Shown piece after piece: positions 1 through 11,590 of a stretch of DNA of 64,000 bases (the first letter of the stretch is position 1; each line of letters starts with the position of its first letter). A program made the translations under genes and the position numbers. Under the pieces are notes generated by a model, which ran no database searches, had not been told where the DNA came from, and saw only the letters and a program-made list of their open reading frames with translations. The stretch comes from Rattus norvegicus (lineage: Eukaryota; Chordata; Mammalia; Rodentia; Muridae): the NCBI RefSeq assembly GCF_036323735.1, contig NC_086032.1:53780599-53844598 (forward strand), given 5' to 3'.

Positions 1-238
1 TGTCAAATGTTATTCCCTTTCCCAGTTTCCCGTCCATAAGCCCTCATTGCCTCCCCCTCCCCTATACGAGTATTCCCCCCATCCATCCCCCTTACTGCCC
101 CCCCATATTCTCCTGCACTGGGGGTCCAACCTTGGCAGGACCAAGGGCTTCCCCTTCCACTGGTGTACTGAACTGAGAACAGGACCCCCTTCGGGGGAAT
201 TTTAGGAAGGATTGAAAGACTTGAAGGAGTAACCCCAT
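1..238 (-). mobile_element. LINE-1 3' UTR remnant with 5' inversion
   Basis: Bases 1-172 read as the antisense of a rat-type L1 3' UTR, including the C-rich complement of the polypurine tract. At about 173 the strand flips: 173-238 match a more upstream part of the same UTR in sense orientation (the ACTGAACTGAGAACAGGACC box). About 140 bases that should lie between the two parts are missing. This is the expected product of twin priming. The poly-A end lies left of the window, so target duplications cannot be checked. Confidence 0.8.
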
Positions 239-645
239 AAGGTTGGGCACTTCTAAACCTTCAAGAGGCTAGCCCTCTTGAAGTCCCCTCCTGAGTTACC
301 ATCTTTACTTCATCTCTGTTACTGCAAACTCCATTAGGGAAGTGCCACTAGGGCCACTTTCCTGGATTCTTACAAACCAGGGGGCCTTTAAGATTTATCT
401 TTCTGTTTTCCCACCGTGGTGATACTCTGTCTCTCCTTGTCCGTCTACTGCCCCCTCCCCGCCCCCGGTAATCTGTCTCTTGCAGGAGCAATCTAAAATT
501 CCCTCCTCCCACTTCATCTGCCCAGTCATAGGCTGTAAAACAATTCTTCCTTTGAAACCAGCTGGAGGCAGGGACCCTCAGCTTTGGAAGCATGGCTTTG
601 GGAGCCAAGTTAAGCCAAAGCATTAGAACCAATTCCCAACAAATA
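239..645 (-). mobile_element. LTR-like repeat, family unresolved
   Basis: This block is GC-richer than its surroundings. Read on the minus strand it begins TGTTGGGAATTGG near 641, as a retroviral LTR might, and continues with sequence I associate with rodent ERV LTRs. The 102-codon frame across it has no recognisable domain and I do not call it a gene. The left end is obscured by the adjacent L1. Confidence 0.35.
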
Positions 646-999
646 GATCTCTCCATTTAAATTTTCTAGATGGAACTGTGGGATGATTTCTTCAAGCCCC
701 AAAACCAAGACAGTCTCTGATTCTGCAAATTCCATCATTTAGATTCTTTATACAAGAGATCAGTATTATTTGTTTTTCTGTTGTTATATCATTTAATTTA
801 TTACAAATTCCCAGTTCTATCTACACTGTATCATTATTTTTTAAAGGTGAACAAAAGCCCGTCATGTAGATAATGCATACTTTCTTTTTCCATTCATTGA
901 TTGTAAGCCTATTCATACACTTTTCTCCTTTGAATGAGACAAACATGAACATGTAAATATGTCTTTATTTATAAACTTTATTTTATTTTTATTACTGTG
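646..999. other. AT-rich single-copy DNA
   Basis: No gene, SINE or LINE signature was recognised. It is ordinary AT-rich intergenic sequence. Confidence 0.5.
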
Positions 1000-1195
1000 T
1001 GTGGCCGAGAGAGTGTCTATGGAAGTCAAACACAGACATATGCAAGTGTCTCTGCAGGACAGAGGAAAATTTTGAGTCTACTTGTGCTAGAATTACAGTT
1101 TTTGGTGAGCTGCTTGATATGTGTGCTGGCCAATACACTTCAGTCCTCTTGAACAGCTTCCATTATTATAACTGCTGAGCCATCTCTCCAGACCC
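1000..1195 (-). mobile_element. B3/B4-type SINE
   Basis: The right end reads CTGAGCCATCTCTCCAGACC, the antisense of the rodent SINE start GGGCTGGAGAGATGGCTCAG. Leftward are the degenerate B3-like parts (GTGTGTGG..., GGAAGTCAAACACAGACATA...GGACAGAGGAAAATTTTGAG). It is a diverged, transcriptionally dead pol III-derived copy on the minus strand. Confidence 0.7.
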
Positions 1196-2225
1196 AGTTT
1201 TATCTTTAATATTTTGTTTAAATTTTGTCATAACATATAAACAGAAGTATTTGACTCAAAAGATGGTTTTTTATTTAATTATTTTAATAATTAATTTAAG
1301 TTAATCATCAATGATTTATAAATATTTCTTTAATTATATTAAATTTAACTTATTGTAATTGTACAAAATAATCTTAAGAACTATTTTTATGAATTAATTT
1401 AAATTAATTATTAAAAAATTAACTAATTTTAGGATAGCAGTACCAATACTAATTTACATTCTCTTTTATGAAAATTGTTGAAGAAAGAGGGAAGAATTGA
1501 ATTTTAAAATATTGACCTTTATGCATATTAAGAATTAGTATTGATAAATTATCTAATCTGCTCAAAGCAATGTAGAAATAAAATTATTTTTCTAACAAAG
1601 TCCAGTGACAGTTTTTTAGCAATATATAAAATTATCCTTTATAAATTGTGTAGACACATAAAATGAAGAGCAATTTTCAGCAATATCAACACCAGAAACA
1701 TTCCAATAATGACCTATAAACATGAAACAAACATACTATAAAAAAATACCAATAGATGATCTATAAACATAATACCATGGAACTTAAATCAGCATGATAT
1801 CTACATTAAAACACATAATAACATAATACAAAATACAGAGACTAGAAATAAATCTACACACTTATATCTGACTAACAAATATTATGTTTCCAATAAATAA
1901 TGTTGAGGACCTTGACAAACACATAAAAATCACATATATTACAAGTTCATAAATACTCTTGAGAGAGAAACATAAAGTTACTTAAAATTGCTCTTGGCAA
2001 CGATCTTTCAAATAATACCTCCACAAAGGAAAATGGAAGCAAAATAATACACTTAAGTTTACTTTGCCCTGCAAGTTTCTATATGGTAAAGGAAGATGGC
2101 AGTGAAATGAAATAATCTGTAGAATGGCAGGAAACTGTCAAACTCTACTTTTAGAAATAATTTTACATCAAAAATATACAGTACGGTTAAATAGTTTAAT
2201 GTTTACAAAATGAATAACTTGGTCA
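1196..2225. other. AT-rich single-copy DNA
   Basis: No coding or repeat family was recognised. Around 1265-1430 it is extremely AT-rich, with many overlapping TTAATTAA-like palindromes, as in matrix-attachment-type sequence. There are no tandem units. Confidence 0.5.
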
Positions 2226-3975
2226 AAAATGAGAAGAACATTATGTAACGAGTGCATTAGTTCCTCAGAAAGCTGGAAAAAAGAAAACCAGAAGATCCCA
2301 CTGCACCACTCTTGGGCATATATTCAAATGACTCTACCTTCTGCTACAGAGATACTTGTTCCTCCATATTCATTCTGTATTCATAATAGCCAGAATTTGG
2401 AAACACTCTAGTTCTTTATCAGTGGATGAATAGAATATTAAAATGGAGTATTTTTACACAATGGAATATTATTCAACCACTAAATAAAGGAAATTTATGA
2501 AATTTAAGATTAATGGATGGTGTCACAAAAACTCATCTTATGTGAGCCAACTCAGATGCCAAAAGATAAATATTTGCATATTTTCCCATGTATGTGGATA
2601 TATAGTTATTAGCTTTTACACCTTGGTTAAACATTCAACATTCCCTATAGCCACAGAAGCAGGTATAAAGTAAGGGACTATTGAAGAGGGGCAATCTCCC
2701 AGGGAAGGGGAAATAGAGTAAATAATTAACAGAGATACAGATAGATTGGAGCAGGATGATTACATGGATGGAAGGATGTAAGAGAGGGTGGGGAAAGGAA
2801 AACATGGAATGATAGCTAACAGTAGGGACCATTTGAATGGTTATTGAAAACCTACTGTAAAAGTTTCTTAAAATTTATATACATTATAAAGGGAATATGA
2901 ATGGATTTACCAAATACTGGGGGAGAAAAAGTCCCCATGTGTAAAATTTTTACCCGACAAGTGAAACATTCATTGGCAGAACTGAATCACATCTAGTTGA
3001 GTTTTTTTGCTAGAAGGGCCCCTTGGAAAGGATCAACTATCTTGAGCTATTGCCAAAGTATTGATTGTTCTCCACAAGTGGCCCTATTTGCAGATACAAC
3101 ATTTGCATATCTTATTGAACACAAGGATGTTAAACTGATGCCTAACTTTCCTTGTCAGCGTTCCTGACAAGTATTCATGGAGCTGACGGTTACTCTAGTT
3201 GCTATCTAAGGAGAAAGGTAACCACCAACCCAGCTACAAATCCTGCATACTATTATGGCAAACTTACCGCCAAATATGCTGGTTTGATAGTGATTGAAAG
3301 ATGGTGGGACTTACCATCCATAATCATACAATCCTTAAGATCCACTCTGTGGTATAAAACACATGTAAGACTCTACTCAGGTAGTCAATACCCTTGCAAG
3401 ACTAAACATACAAGACTAAACAGACCTAGGACAAAAAGAAATATTATTCTGTTAAATGCACACAGTAATGAAATAACTCCAATGACATTCCTTTATAGCC
3501 ATGAGTAAGTTGTTATCATCAGAGCAATTGTCACAGAATCCTCTTTTGTACTTTATAAAAACAAATGCAAAGAACCCACATTGGATCTTATGCAGTGACA
3601 GTGGTTTATGAAACACTGTTTGAAATGTGATTTTTTTTCTCACAACCCTTTCTTCAGGGCTTAAGGTACTTTCTGGAAGAGGAAAAAATAAAACTTTGTA
3701 TGAGCCAGAGGGAATGGATGAATCCAAAAGAAATAGTGTATTCCAGACACAACAGGACTGAGGTATATAGAAATTGGGCAGAGGCTCCCATTCTGAATCA
3801 AGAAGCCAGAACTGGAGACAGTTGGCATCAGTTTGTAAAAGAAAAACAGTTCTCTCTAAAAGAGTCTCACTGGCCATTTTAATCACACTTATGGGGAATC
3901 CCCACTCTCAACAATAGAAAAGCAATAATAAAATAATAAATAAAATAAAATAAAATAAAAACAATAACAAAATAG
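2226..3975 (+). mobile_element. Old Lx-type LINE-1, 3' half
   Basis: Around 2300-2500 is a decayed ORF2 C-terminus in sense (the CTTGGGCATATATTCAAATGACT and ACACAATGGAATATTATTCA boxes of L1). It is followed by a long Lx8/9-like 3' UTR: CAAATACTGGGGGAG near 2914, GTAACCACCAACCCAGCTAC near 3220, AAGACTAAACAGACCTAGGA near 3412 and AGAGCCAGAGGGGATGGA-like text near 3699. It ends in an A-rich tail of TAAAA units at 3925-3975. The frames of 118, 144 and 60 codons here lie in non-coding 3' UTR. Divergence is high, so the insertion is old. Confidence 0.75.
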
Positions 3976-4037
3976 TATTTTGTAGACCTTTTCTTCCCCA
4001 TATTTCTTAATTTGGGCTACCTTCCTCACTCCCTCCC

Positions 4038-4038
4038 C

Positions 4039-4076
<38 letters not shown>

Positions 4077-4080
4077 TTTC
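4038..4080. repeat. (CTTT)n microsatellite
   Basis: A run of about nine CTTT units with minor interruptions, inside a C/T-rich tract. Confidence 0.95.
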
Positions 4081-4329
4081 ATCTAGCTAGTTTTTTCAAC
4101 TATACTTGTCTGTGTATGTGTTTCTTGCACATATTTTCCCTTCCTTAGGTTTGTTTCTTTCCTCTTTCATAAAAAAAGATAAAGTAAGATGGCATAAAGT
4201 CGATAGTGTTGAGGTGGAGAGGAGGGATAAGAAGAGTTATGAAAGGAGAAATAACGGATATAATATATTGCATTTTGAGCTAAGGAAATGAGAAATAGTC
4301 ATCAAAAGTTAACATAAAACAAGACTCAA

Positions 4330-4415
4330 GTTAGCTGTGAAAATGATCAACATTACTTATGTCGTGGAAAAGCAAATTAAAACCACAAGGAGGTATCATC
4401 TCTCCCTTTTTGAAC
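4330..4415 (+). mobile_element. Ancient LINE-1 fragment
   Basis: The text GAAAAGCAAATTAAAACCAC followed by AAGGAGGTATCATCTC corresponds to the ORF2 3' box (GAAATGCAAATCAAAACCACAATGAGATACCA) of pre-rodent L1. Only this short piece is recognisable. Confidence 0.45.
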
Positions 4416-4420
4416 TTAAC

Positions 4421-5089
4421 AAGGACTGAAACTTAAAATTCTGTACAGTGTCAAATAGTGTAAGGCTTTATCCTCACTATCTGACACTAAGATTAGAACC
4501 CTTCCTTCATTTACAAGGTTAAGAATAGCTAGATTCATTTCAGTTAAGCAAAATCATCTTTATCTGCTTGAAGGTGAGACAAATATCAACTCAAAGAATT
4601 AAAAAAAATTCACATGCCTTATTCAGTTGCTAATATTCTTAGAAAAGTGTTAAGAGAATTATATAATTCTGAATTTTCTTTATCTCTAAGAACATTTTAG
4701 GTGGTTCAAATGGATTTTTTCAAGTAAATTATAAACTATTCTTTTAAGCATAAAATTGTATTTAACATTGCTGTTTTCTCCATCGGTAAAAATGCAAATA
4801 ATTCTATGTGTTTAATGATAGAATTAGCAATATAAAGTAATCGATTAAGACTTTGAAATAGAATGGAGAAATAAAAAATGAAAAAATACTTAATCATTCA
4901 TATCCAAGATATTCAAACATATGTGTCTCTCTGTCTTTCTACTTCATATGTCTTTTATGCTTGAAAAAAATAAGCATGCAAGTCTGTCTTGTTCATACTT
5001 TTTATCTGTTTAGTAACATAATACTACAGCACACTGATGGAAAATAGTAAGAAAAGATAGATTTCGAGTTGCATGAGGAAAGGGAACAA
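4421..5089. other. Single-copy intergenic DNA
   Basis: AT-rich sequence with no recognised gene or repeat family. Confidence 0.5.
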
Positions 5090-5960
5090 CTAACAAATGT
5101 GAATTTAAGTCATTTAGTCATTCATGCATGCAGCAGAGGTGAGGCCAATCAGATGACAGGCCTCCAATTTCACACTACCACAGCACATTCTCTGCTAAAT
5201 TTAATGGAAGAATGAACAAAGCAACCAGAAACAATCAAACAGTCCAACAAATTTCTGTTCAGTGGTTGCCTGTTTCCAAGAAAATGCTAATAACAAGGCC
5301 ACGTGTTGTTTTGGCAGAGTCAGGAGTTAACGTGATTATTTTCCCATGGGTCACCACATGTTGTCCTGGCCATCATCATTGTTTCCTGTAGAGATAAGAT
5401 GCCTAAGGGTTACCACAGGCTGATAGACATAGCACGCCAAATTACACTCTGCATCACACCATCTGCCAAGCCACAGCTTTTCAGGACACTGCAGCACTGC
5501 AGGAAAAAAATGCCTCATGATTATAGACAGGTATTTCATGATCTATGATCTGCAATCATTTTTATGGAGCTGATGATTATGTACACATGACAGGGCGAGA
5601 GTGTCAATGAAATCCTAATTAGGGGAAATATTCAAAAGCCCAGGCCTGCATAGCTCACTAAGTTTAACAGAAGGGAGTGTGGATTCATCTCGTAGCATTT
5701 GTTCTATTCTCAGCTTTAATTAGCATCAAGGAGTTTAATTAGAAAGATGCCATATGAGAGAATACAGGGAATGGAACAGCTCGAAGGGACAAAAGACTTC
5801 TTTGGTCCAGATGCTTTGTGCTCCCAAATAATTTGAGAGATCTGGTCAAGAAGACACAATTAGAACCTAAGAATACAGACTTCAGGTGGAGATTTCATGT
5901 TTGAAGGCCTCCTCAAGAACTTCAGGCATACAATGATAATAGTTATTAATCATGTTCCAT
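5090..5960. promoter_or_regulatory. Candidate conserved non-coding element
   Basis: This block is compositionally balanced and repeat-free, unlike its AT-rich neighbours. It contains three TAATTA homeodomain cores within about 125 bases (5616-5621, 5717-5722, 5736-5741). The first sits in the 10-base palindrome CCTAATTAGG (5614-5623). An AGATAAGAT GATA-type site lies near 5391, AACAAAG SOX-type text near 5215 and CACGTG near 5301. There is no long open frame. The regulatory role is inferred only from texture and motif density; conservation was not tested. Confidence 0.35.
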
Positions 5961-6814
5961 ATCCAAAGTTTCTCCTCTTCCCAGAGATTCTGTTGTAGTC
6001 TAAACAACTACACCACATGGATCCTGTTTAATGCTGACTTTGAGATGATTGTCAGTATTAATATTGTAAAGATGATACCAACATCTGCGCATATTTAGCA
6101 TTCCAGGGACTAATTAAATTAATAAATTAATTACTTATTTCAGTTCATTTCAGAAAATTAAAGTGAAGTTTTAATTTTTGGTGATGGGTTTATTAGAAGT
6201 ATACAAGTAACATGGAAAAATATGCATTTCATGTGATGATTTAGGAGTTGATTTTTAAAACTTTGGTTTTGGTATAAAGACTCATCTGAGTGGATTGTAT
6301 GACTTCTTAGAATATTTAGCAAAAAAATATAATAGCAATTAGAAAAGTATTTTCTTTTTACAAATAAAGCTTAAATACCAATAGTGAAATGTTAATCTCA
6401 ATTATCTTCTGTTCAAAAAGTTGTCCGACAATGTTGTTCAACTTAATAGTATGATGTAGTTTATTAAGGTTCAAAAAACAGCAGGAAAATATTAAAAATT
6501 AATATGTGAAGAGAGCAAATAAATTCAGAGGTATTACTAGCTTGGAAGTTAGGATCCTAAAACAGTTGTGTTAGCTTTTTTTATGATAAAGAGAACACAA
6601 AGTGAAATTAATATAAAATTTCACTTAAAAAGAGTCAGAAGCATGTAAAAACTCAGAAAATTATACCTCAACAGAGCATAGTAAAAGTGATACTAGGAAA
6701 ATATATTGAAGAGCAATGCATATGACCTACATATTTTAAAGAAACACGAATTTCAGAGTGAACTAATTGAATGCATCGAATCACAAGTAAGAGAGCAGAG
6801 TAGTGACAAAGGAT
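5961..6814. other. AT-rich single-copy DNA
   Basis: Nothing gene-like was found. There is a short TTAATTA-rich patch at about 6110-6140. Confidence 0.5.
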
Positions 6815-7132
6815 CAAGAGAAAGGTGAAACAGGGATGGGAGGCTATGCAGTTGGTGAGGCACTTGTGCATTGCAGGAACATGAGTTCACTTTCCTACCT
6901 GTAAAGGCTGAAATCCAAGCTTGCTTACCTTGAGATGGGAGGCTATTACAGACCAGAGCTCACAGGCCAGCTAGCCAATCAAAGAAGATACTTTGCCTTA
7001 AAACACAACAGAAGACAAACTCTGACATAGCGGTTGGTCCTTCACTCACTAATGATCACTGGGTACCTATGCTGGTGTTCAGGTCCTTACAAAGATCAAA
7101 AAAAAAAAAAAAAGAAAAAAGAAAAAAGAAAG
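6815..7132 (+). mobile_element. B4-family SINE with A-rich tail
   Basis: The order of boxes fits B4, an ID/B1 fusion. There is a degenerate GGTGAGGCACTTGTGCATTGCAGG start, then GAACATGAGTTCACTTTCC, then CTCACAGGCCAGCTAGCC with AAAGAAGATACTTTGCC, then ACTGGGTACC. It ends in a tail of A with AAAAAAG units at 7098-7132. It is well diverged, with no clear target duplication. Confidence 0.65.
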
Positions 7133-7579
7133 AAACATGAAACAATGACCTATCAATGATGTCTTAGTAATTTTCACTATGAATAGTAAATAGTAATGTT
7201 TAGTAGTAAATAGTAAAATAAAGTTTCAAATTAAAAGTTATATACTTTAAGAAAATAAACAAATCCAAAGTTATACCACTTATGGGCAGATATACCTAAA
7301 AGAAAATGGATAAAGTATTCTCCAGAAACTTACTAAATAACCAAACAGTTATGGACTAAGGAACTCAGCCCATAAAACAGACATTAACTAAATAACTGTC
7401 CCAAAAATAAAAATGCATTGTTATAAATAAGAAATAATGTGACACAATGGTTTGTTTATAGCAATTACAATCAACTGTGTGCCTAGTAATCCAGTAGGAT
7501 CATTTTAAGGGTAGCATAATAAAAGTCTAACACATTAGAATCTTTCTCAAATATACACAAATATGAATGTGATTTAAAT
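7133..7579. other. AT-rich single-copy or ancient L1 DNA
   Basis: The patch near 7276 (ACCACTTATGGGCAGATATACC) faintly resembles the L1 ORF2 C-terminal box, but I cannot extend the match. Otherwise there is nothing. Confidence 0.4.
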
Positions 7580-8010
7580 GCAGTTTCCAAGTATTCCAAG
7601 TAGGGGAGGAGACAGTCCTAACTAGCCATGGTATTTACTAGTACTGAGATTAGGTTTCCTCTTATTGAATCATGCGCAAAGAGTTCCCATGGAAAATCCC
7701 AAACAATGGAGATATTGCCTGTTTTATCTTAAAGGCTGATGGCAAGAGCTCAGCACTGAAGGCGACATCTACACAGCTCTTTGAACATGGACAACTCAGT
7801 TCTTGAATACATGGCTCCTTTATCCCTATTTGCTGGCATCTTTGGTACAGAACTGTATTCTTCTTGCTACCAATAAATAGCCAGCTAGCCACAAACTGTG
7901 ATCCTCTAGAGCAATGTTGTGGGAGAAACCAACCTACACCTGATTTGATTTAAGACCACTCCACTGGTTGAAACCTAAATCTTACAGAGAATTCACAGTA
8001 CAGGGACCAA
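7580..8010 (+). mobile_element. Old Lx-type LINE-1 3' UTR fragment
   Basis: The order of motifs matches the Lx8/9-type 3' UTR in sense: GGGGAGGAGACAGTCCTAAC, then ATGGAAAATCCCA, AAACTGTGATCCTCTAGAGC, TTGTGGGAGAAACCAACC and TTTAAGACCACTCCACTGG. It has no poly-A and no ORF2, so both ends have been lost. The 76-codon minus frame here is fortuitous. Confidence 0.6.
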
Positions 8011-8074
8011 GATCAAAACCAAAATTATTTTCATCCATTTTCCTGGAAATTTCCTCATGCCATTTTTATTTTAG

Positions 8075-9597
8075 CGGTTCAATAGGATTTTTTTTTCACT
8101 TTACACCCCATGTACTGCCACTCTCCCAGTTACCCACTTCCTCAATCCTTCTCCCCTCCCACCCCTTCTCCTAGGAAGGGGTGAGGCCCCAGGGTACCCT
8201 GCTACCCTGTTACATCTAAATTCTGCAAGGCTGGGTGCATATGATAACATTTTTTAGTGGTGGAATAATACTCCATTTTGTAAATGTAAAACATTTTTTT
8301 GAATTATTATTTCATTGGCTGACACCTAGATTGTTTACAGTTTTAGACTATTATGACTACAGCACCATTGAAAATGGTTGACCAATTGTCTTTACTGTAT
8401 GATAAATCATTCTTTGTGTATTTGCTCCAGAATGCCATAGTTGGATCTTGAAGTAGATAAGTGGGGCAGTGGGCTGTGAAAGGTATCCTGATTCCTGGTT
8501 GAGATAAGTCAAAGCTCCGGGGACCCCAAGGGACAGTAGGAGCCTCCTAATCTCCCAGGAGATCAGGCCCCTCTCACATAACTAAAGCCCGCCACTAACC
8601 CCTGTAGAAAAGTTTGAGACAGATCAGTCATGTAGGGCAACTCCCCAAGCCACTCCTCCACAGGTAAGGATGTGATCACAGGTAATGTAGGCTCAAGACA
8701 GGTCAGAATATGTAGATGAGGTATTCCCAAGCTCTTAAGCCAAACCAGTAGGAAGTACCTGCTGTCAGAATCTGATCCATTCCCAAAACTGTATATAAGG
8801 ATCCTTTTCAGAAGAATTAAATGTGTGCAGAAATTACTTCATTATCTGAGAGCTTCTGTCATAAGACCTGTAACACCACACTTGAGGAAGAGATCTGCTT
8901 TCCCTCTGGCTGGTCTCCTGCTGTCTCAGCCCAGCCAGAAGTCCTGGAGCAACTGAAGAGGTAGAGGTGGAAATGGAGACAGAACAACTCCAGCAGCAGA
9001 GGTGGCAGAAGCAGTCCCCCACTCTGCCTGAGTTCTCTCCTCTTTGCCTGAACGCACACACCTAGCCAATCCAGAGATCTTCATGGAAAGCATCCAGCAT
9101 GCAAGCCCACATATATCTATTCCTGTTTTCTCAAAGAACTGAGATGATGATTTCCATAGGGGCTGTATGATCTTCCACTTACATCAGCAATTTTCATGTG
9201 TCAAATAAATTCTGGTAAAAATCTCCTTTTACTCCACATCTTCTTTACTAGGCAGTATCAATTTGGTTTGTTGATCTAAGGCATTCTGATTTTGACAGGT
9301 ATATAATAAAACTTGGGGTATTTATGATTTGCATTTCTCTGATGATTAAGAATGTCAACTTATCATGAGATGTTTTTCTGTCATTTAAGTTTCTTCTATG
9401 AAGAATTTTCTGCTTAGATTTGTATCCTCTTTTTAAATTAGGTTATGTGTGTTCTTGATATGTTGGGAATTTTGTTTGTTTGTTTTTGAATTCTTTACAT
9501 AGTTTGGATATTAGTCTTTTACCAGATATGCACTTGTTCAATTTTTCTTCCAATTTTATAGGCTGCCAGTTTGTCAAAATAAAGGTTTTATTTGTCA
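8075..9597 (-). mobile_element. Old LINE-1, split by an LTR-like insert
   Basis: Two minus-strand L1 pieces are collinear. At 8075-8460 are the antisense 3' UTR and ORF2 C-terminus (ATACTCCATTTTGTAAATGT, GAATGCCATAGTTGGATCTTG). At about 9112-9597 the next part of ORF2 resumes (TTTGCATTTCTCTGATGATTA, TTCTTTACATAGTTTGGATATTAG). Between them sits foreign sequence. ORF2 is fully decayed. The right edge is cut by the LTR beginning at 9598. Confidence 0.75.
8461..9111 (+). mobile_element. Probable solitary LTR inside old L1
   Basis: This roughly 650-bp block interrupts the L1 and is unrelated to it. It carries a TATATAAGG promoter box at 8792-8800 and an ATTAAA poly-A signal at 8816-8821, the usual spacing for an LTR. 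Possible termini are TGGGGC at the left and GCCCACA at the right, a short inverted repeat. I did not find a convincing target duplication. The overlapping 75- and 66-codon minus frames have no recognisable domain. Confidence 0.5.
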
Positions 9598-11035
9598 TGT
9601 GCCAAGGTGTAGCTCAGAGTGGGGCTCTGAGAGAAGGGTCTGTGGGAGTGGTGAAAAGAATGACTTGAAGCCAAATCATAGATCTAATCTGAGAACCTGT
9701 ATACCGCTAGATACAGGCTTTCCAGTCTGCTTCTCTCTATGTTCTGCTTTTGAAATGGCAATATAAACCCTATTTGTCTCCATTTTAGGACAAGGCCTGA
9801 TTTTAATAATGATATAAGGTATCAGCTATAGACATAGACCATAAGTCCTAGAAAGTAAGCCAGAAAAGGCCAGGTAGAGGAACAAATCATACAGTCCAGA
9901 ACAAGATTGTGAAACCCTTTCCCAAAGAACAAAAATAGGAAAATATTTTATCTCAGAATGGGCCATCTGCACTGGACAGCCATATATTATCTATTATCAC
10001 ATGATTGAATATTCATGACATAGAAATATAGATCACCTCTGACCCCCTTAGCATTGACCAATGACATTTCAATCTAATCCTTCTAGGGAGTTCCCTAGGT
10101 TCCCTATAAGAAGGCCTATGTGCCTTTATCTGGAGTTGCCAGTTGAAAGAATGTTTGACCACTGCATGCTGGTTGCTTCTGTAGAATAAATGCTCATTAA
10201 TTTTATACACTATCTGAGTCTGGGATCTTCGATCAGTGATTTTCAGACACACTCTCTCTTTGGAGAGTTCTCTTTCTATATTCTGCTTGCTTGCCATTCA
10301 AACAGATCTCTCTGCCCATGTTCTGCTTGCTATTCTCTCTTTTTTAATTATTCGTTTTTAAATTATATTTTTCTTGGATATTTCATGTATTACATTTCCT
10401 TCTCACCTCTCCCAAAACCCTCCCCTTGCTTCTAGGAATATGTTCTCACTCCCACCCACCCACTCTAACCTCAACAACCTGGCATTACCCTACATGGGAG
10501 AAACGAGCCTTCACAAGACCAAGGACATTTCTCCTATTGATGCTGGACAATGTCATCTTCTGTTAGATATGTGGCTGGAGTCATGGGTCCCTTCATGTGT
10601 ACTCAGTGATTGGTGGTTTAGTGCTTGGGAGCTCTGGTGGGATCTGGTTGGTTTATATTGTTCTTCCTATGGTGTTGTAAACCCCTTCAGCTTCTCAGTC
10701 TTTTCTCTAACTCCTCCATTGGAGTCCCCTTGTTCAGTCCAATGGTTAACTGTAACCATCCTCATCTGTATCAGTAGGGCTCTAGCAAAGCCTCTTAGGA
10801 GACAGCCATATCTTGCTCATGTCAGCAAGCACTTCTTGGCATCAGTAATAGTGAGTGGGTTTGGTAGCTGCATATGGGATGAATCCCCAGGTGAGGCAGT
10901 CTCTGGATGACCTTTTCTTCAGCCCCTGCTCCACTCTTTGTCCTTTTATTTCCTCTTGTGAGTATTCTGTTCTCCCTTCTAAGAAGGAATGATCTACTTG
11001 CTATTCTAAGAGATTTCTCTGACATGTTTTGCTTG
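9598..11035 (+). mobile_element. Solitary LTR with repeated end, split by L1
   Basis: The LTR appears to begin TGTGCCAAGG at 9598, where the older L1 stops. A CTATAAG box lies at 10104-10110 and AATAAA at 10185-10190. After the poly-A signal are imperfect 35-40 bp tandem units starting TTCTGCTTGCT (about 10280 and 10320, then again after the inserted L1 near 11030). The L1 at 10337-10996 lies within the second unit. No internal retroviral genes remain. The right end merges into a TG microsatellite and is not defined. Confidence 0.55.
10337..10996 (-). mobile_element. 5'-truncated LINE-1 3' UTR
   Basis: A short T-run at the left (the poly-A tail) is followed by antisense Lx-type L1 3' UTR (CTCCCACCCACCCACTC, CATTACCCTACATGGGAG, TTCCTATGGTGTTGTAA, CCATTGGAGTCCCCTTG), ending by truncation at 10996. 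It is flanked by a perfect 11-bp target duplication, CTTGCTATTCT, at 10326-10336 and 10997-11007. In element orientation the nick site reads CTT/AGAA, a good L1 endonuclease site. The 178-codon plus frame across it is antisense UTR. Confidence 0.85.
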
Positions 11036-11037
11036 CT

Positions 11038-11063
11038 TGTGTGCGTGTGTGTGTGCGTGTGTG

Positions 11064-11096
<33 letters not shown>

Positions 11097-11097
11097 A
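11038..11097. repeat. (TG)n microsatellite
   Basis: About 58 bases of TG/CG-interrupted alternating purine-pyrimidine. It gives a meaningless Cys-Val run when translated. Confidence 0.95.
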
Positions 11098-11576
11098 TTC
11101 TCTAAATACTTCTTTTTATCCTGAAAATTTCCCTAGATAGAACACAGAACCAACCTTTTATTTTGGAAATAAATCTAGTCATTTACTCCAAGTTTTCCTT
11201 TTGATTATCTTATGTATCAGCATCCCATGACCCCACCCCTTTGATTCTTAGGAGACAGCAAATATTTTTTTTCTTAACATTACAAAAAGAGGTCTGTCTG
11301 ACTTGATTAAACACAGAAGATATGATAGTTGGATGGGACCCTGGCCTCACATTGTCATTTACACCATGCTTGAGCTTAACCTTGCTCTATCCTAGGCTAA
11401 TCCTGTACTCAGGAATCAGTCTACCTTTGTATCTGCCTGCCTTTGTATCCTTCTAACAAGCTGGCTCATAGTGTAACTAACTTTGTTTCTTTAGATCTGT
11501 GAAGCCCCTCATATAATTCACATTGCATCCTTATTTTTGCAAAATTGATAAAAATCCACATTTTTGAAACTGTGTT
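11098..11576. other. Single-copy intergenic DNA
   Basis: No recognised gene or repeat. Confidence 0.5.
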
Positions 11577-11590
11577 AAAAGAATTTCCCC

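Noticed and set aside
348..656. 102-codon minus-strand frame
   Set aside because: Lies in a probable LTR; composition is GC-rich and there is no domain or start context.
1265..1430. Origin or attachment-like AT palindromes
   Set aside because: Overlapping TTAA/TAAT text is expected from base composition; no defined repeat unit or symmetric arm was found.
3152..3886. Overlapping 118- and 144-codon frames
   Set aside because: They lie in an Lx-type L1 3' UTR, not in ORF2, and have no domain.
8834..9061. 75- and 66-codon minus frames with Cys/Ser-rich text
   Set aside because: Within an LTR-like insert, overlapping in two frames, no homologous domain.
10374..10910. 178-codon plus-strand frame
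   Set aside because: Antisense of an L1 3' UTR insertion bounded by a target duplication; non-coding in the source element.
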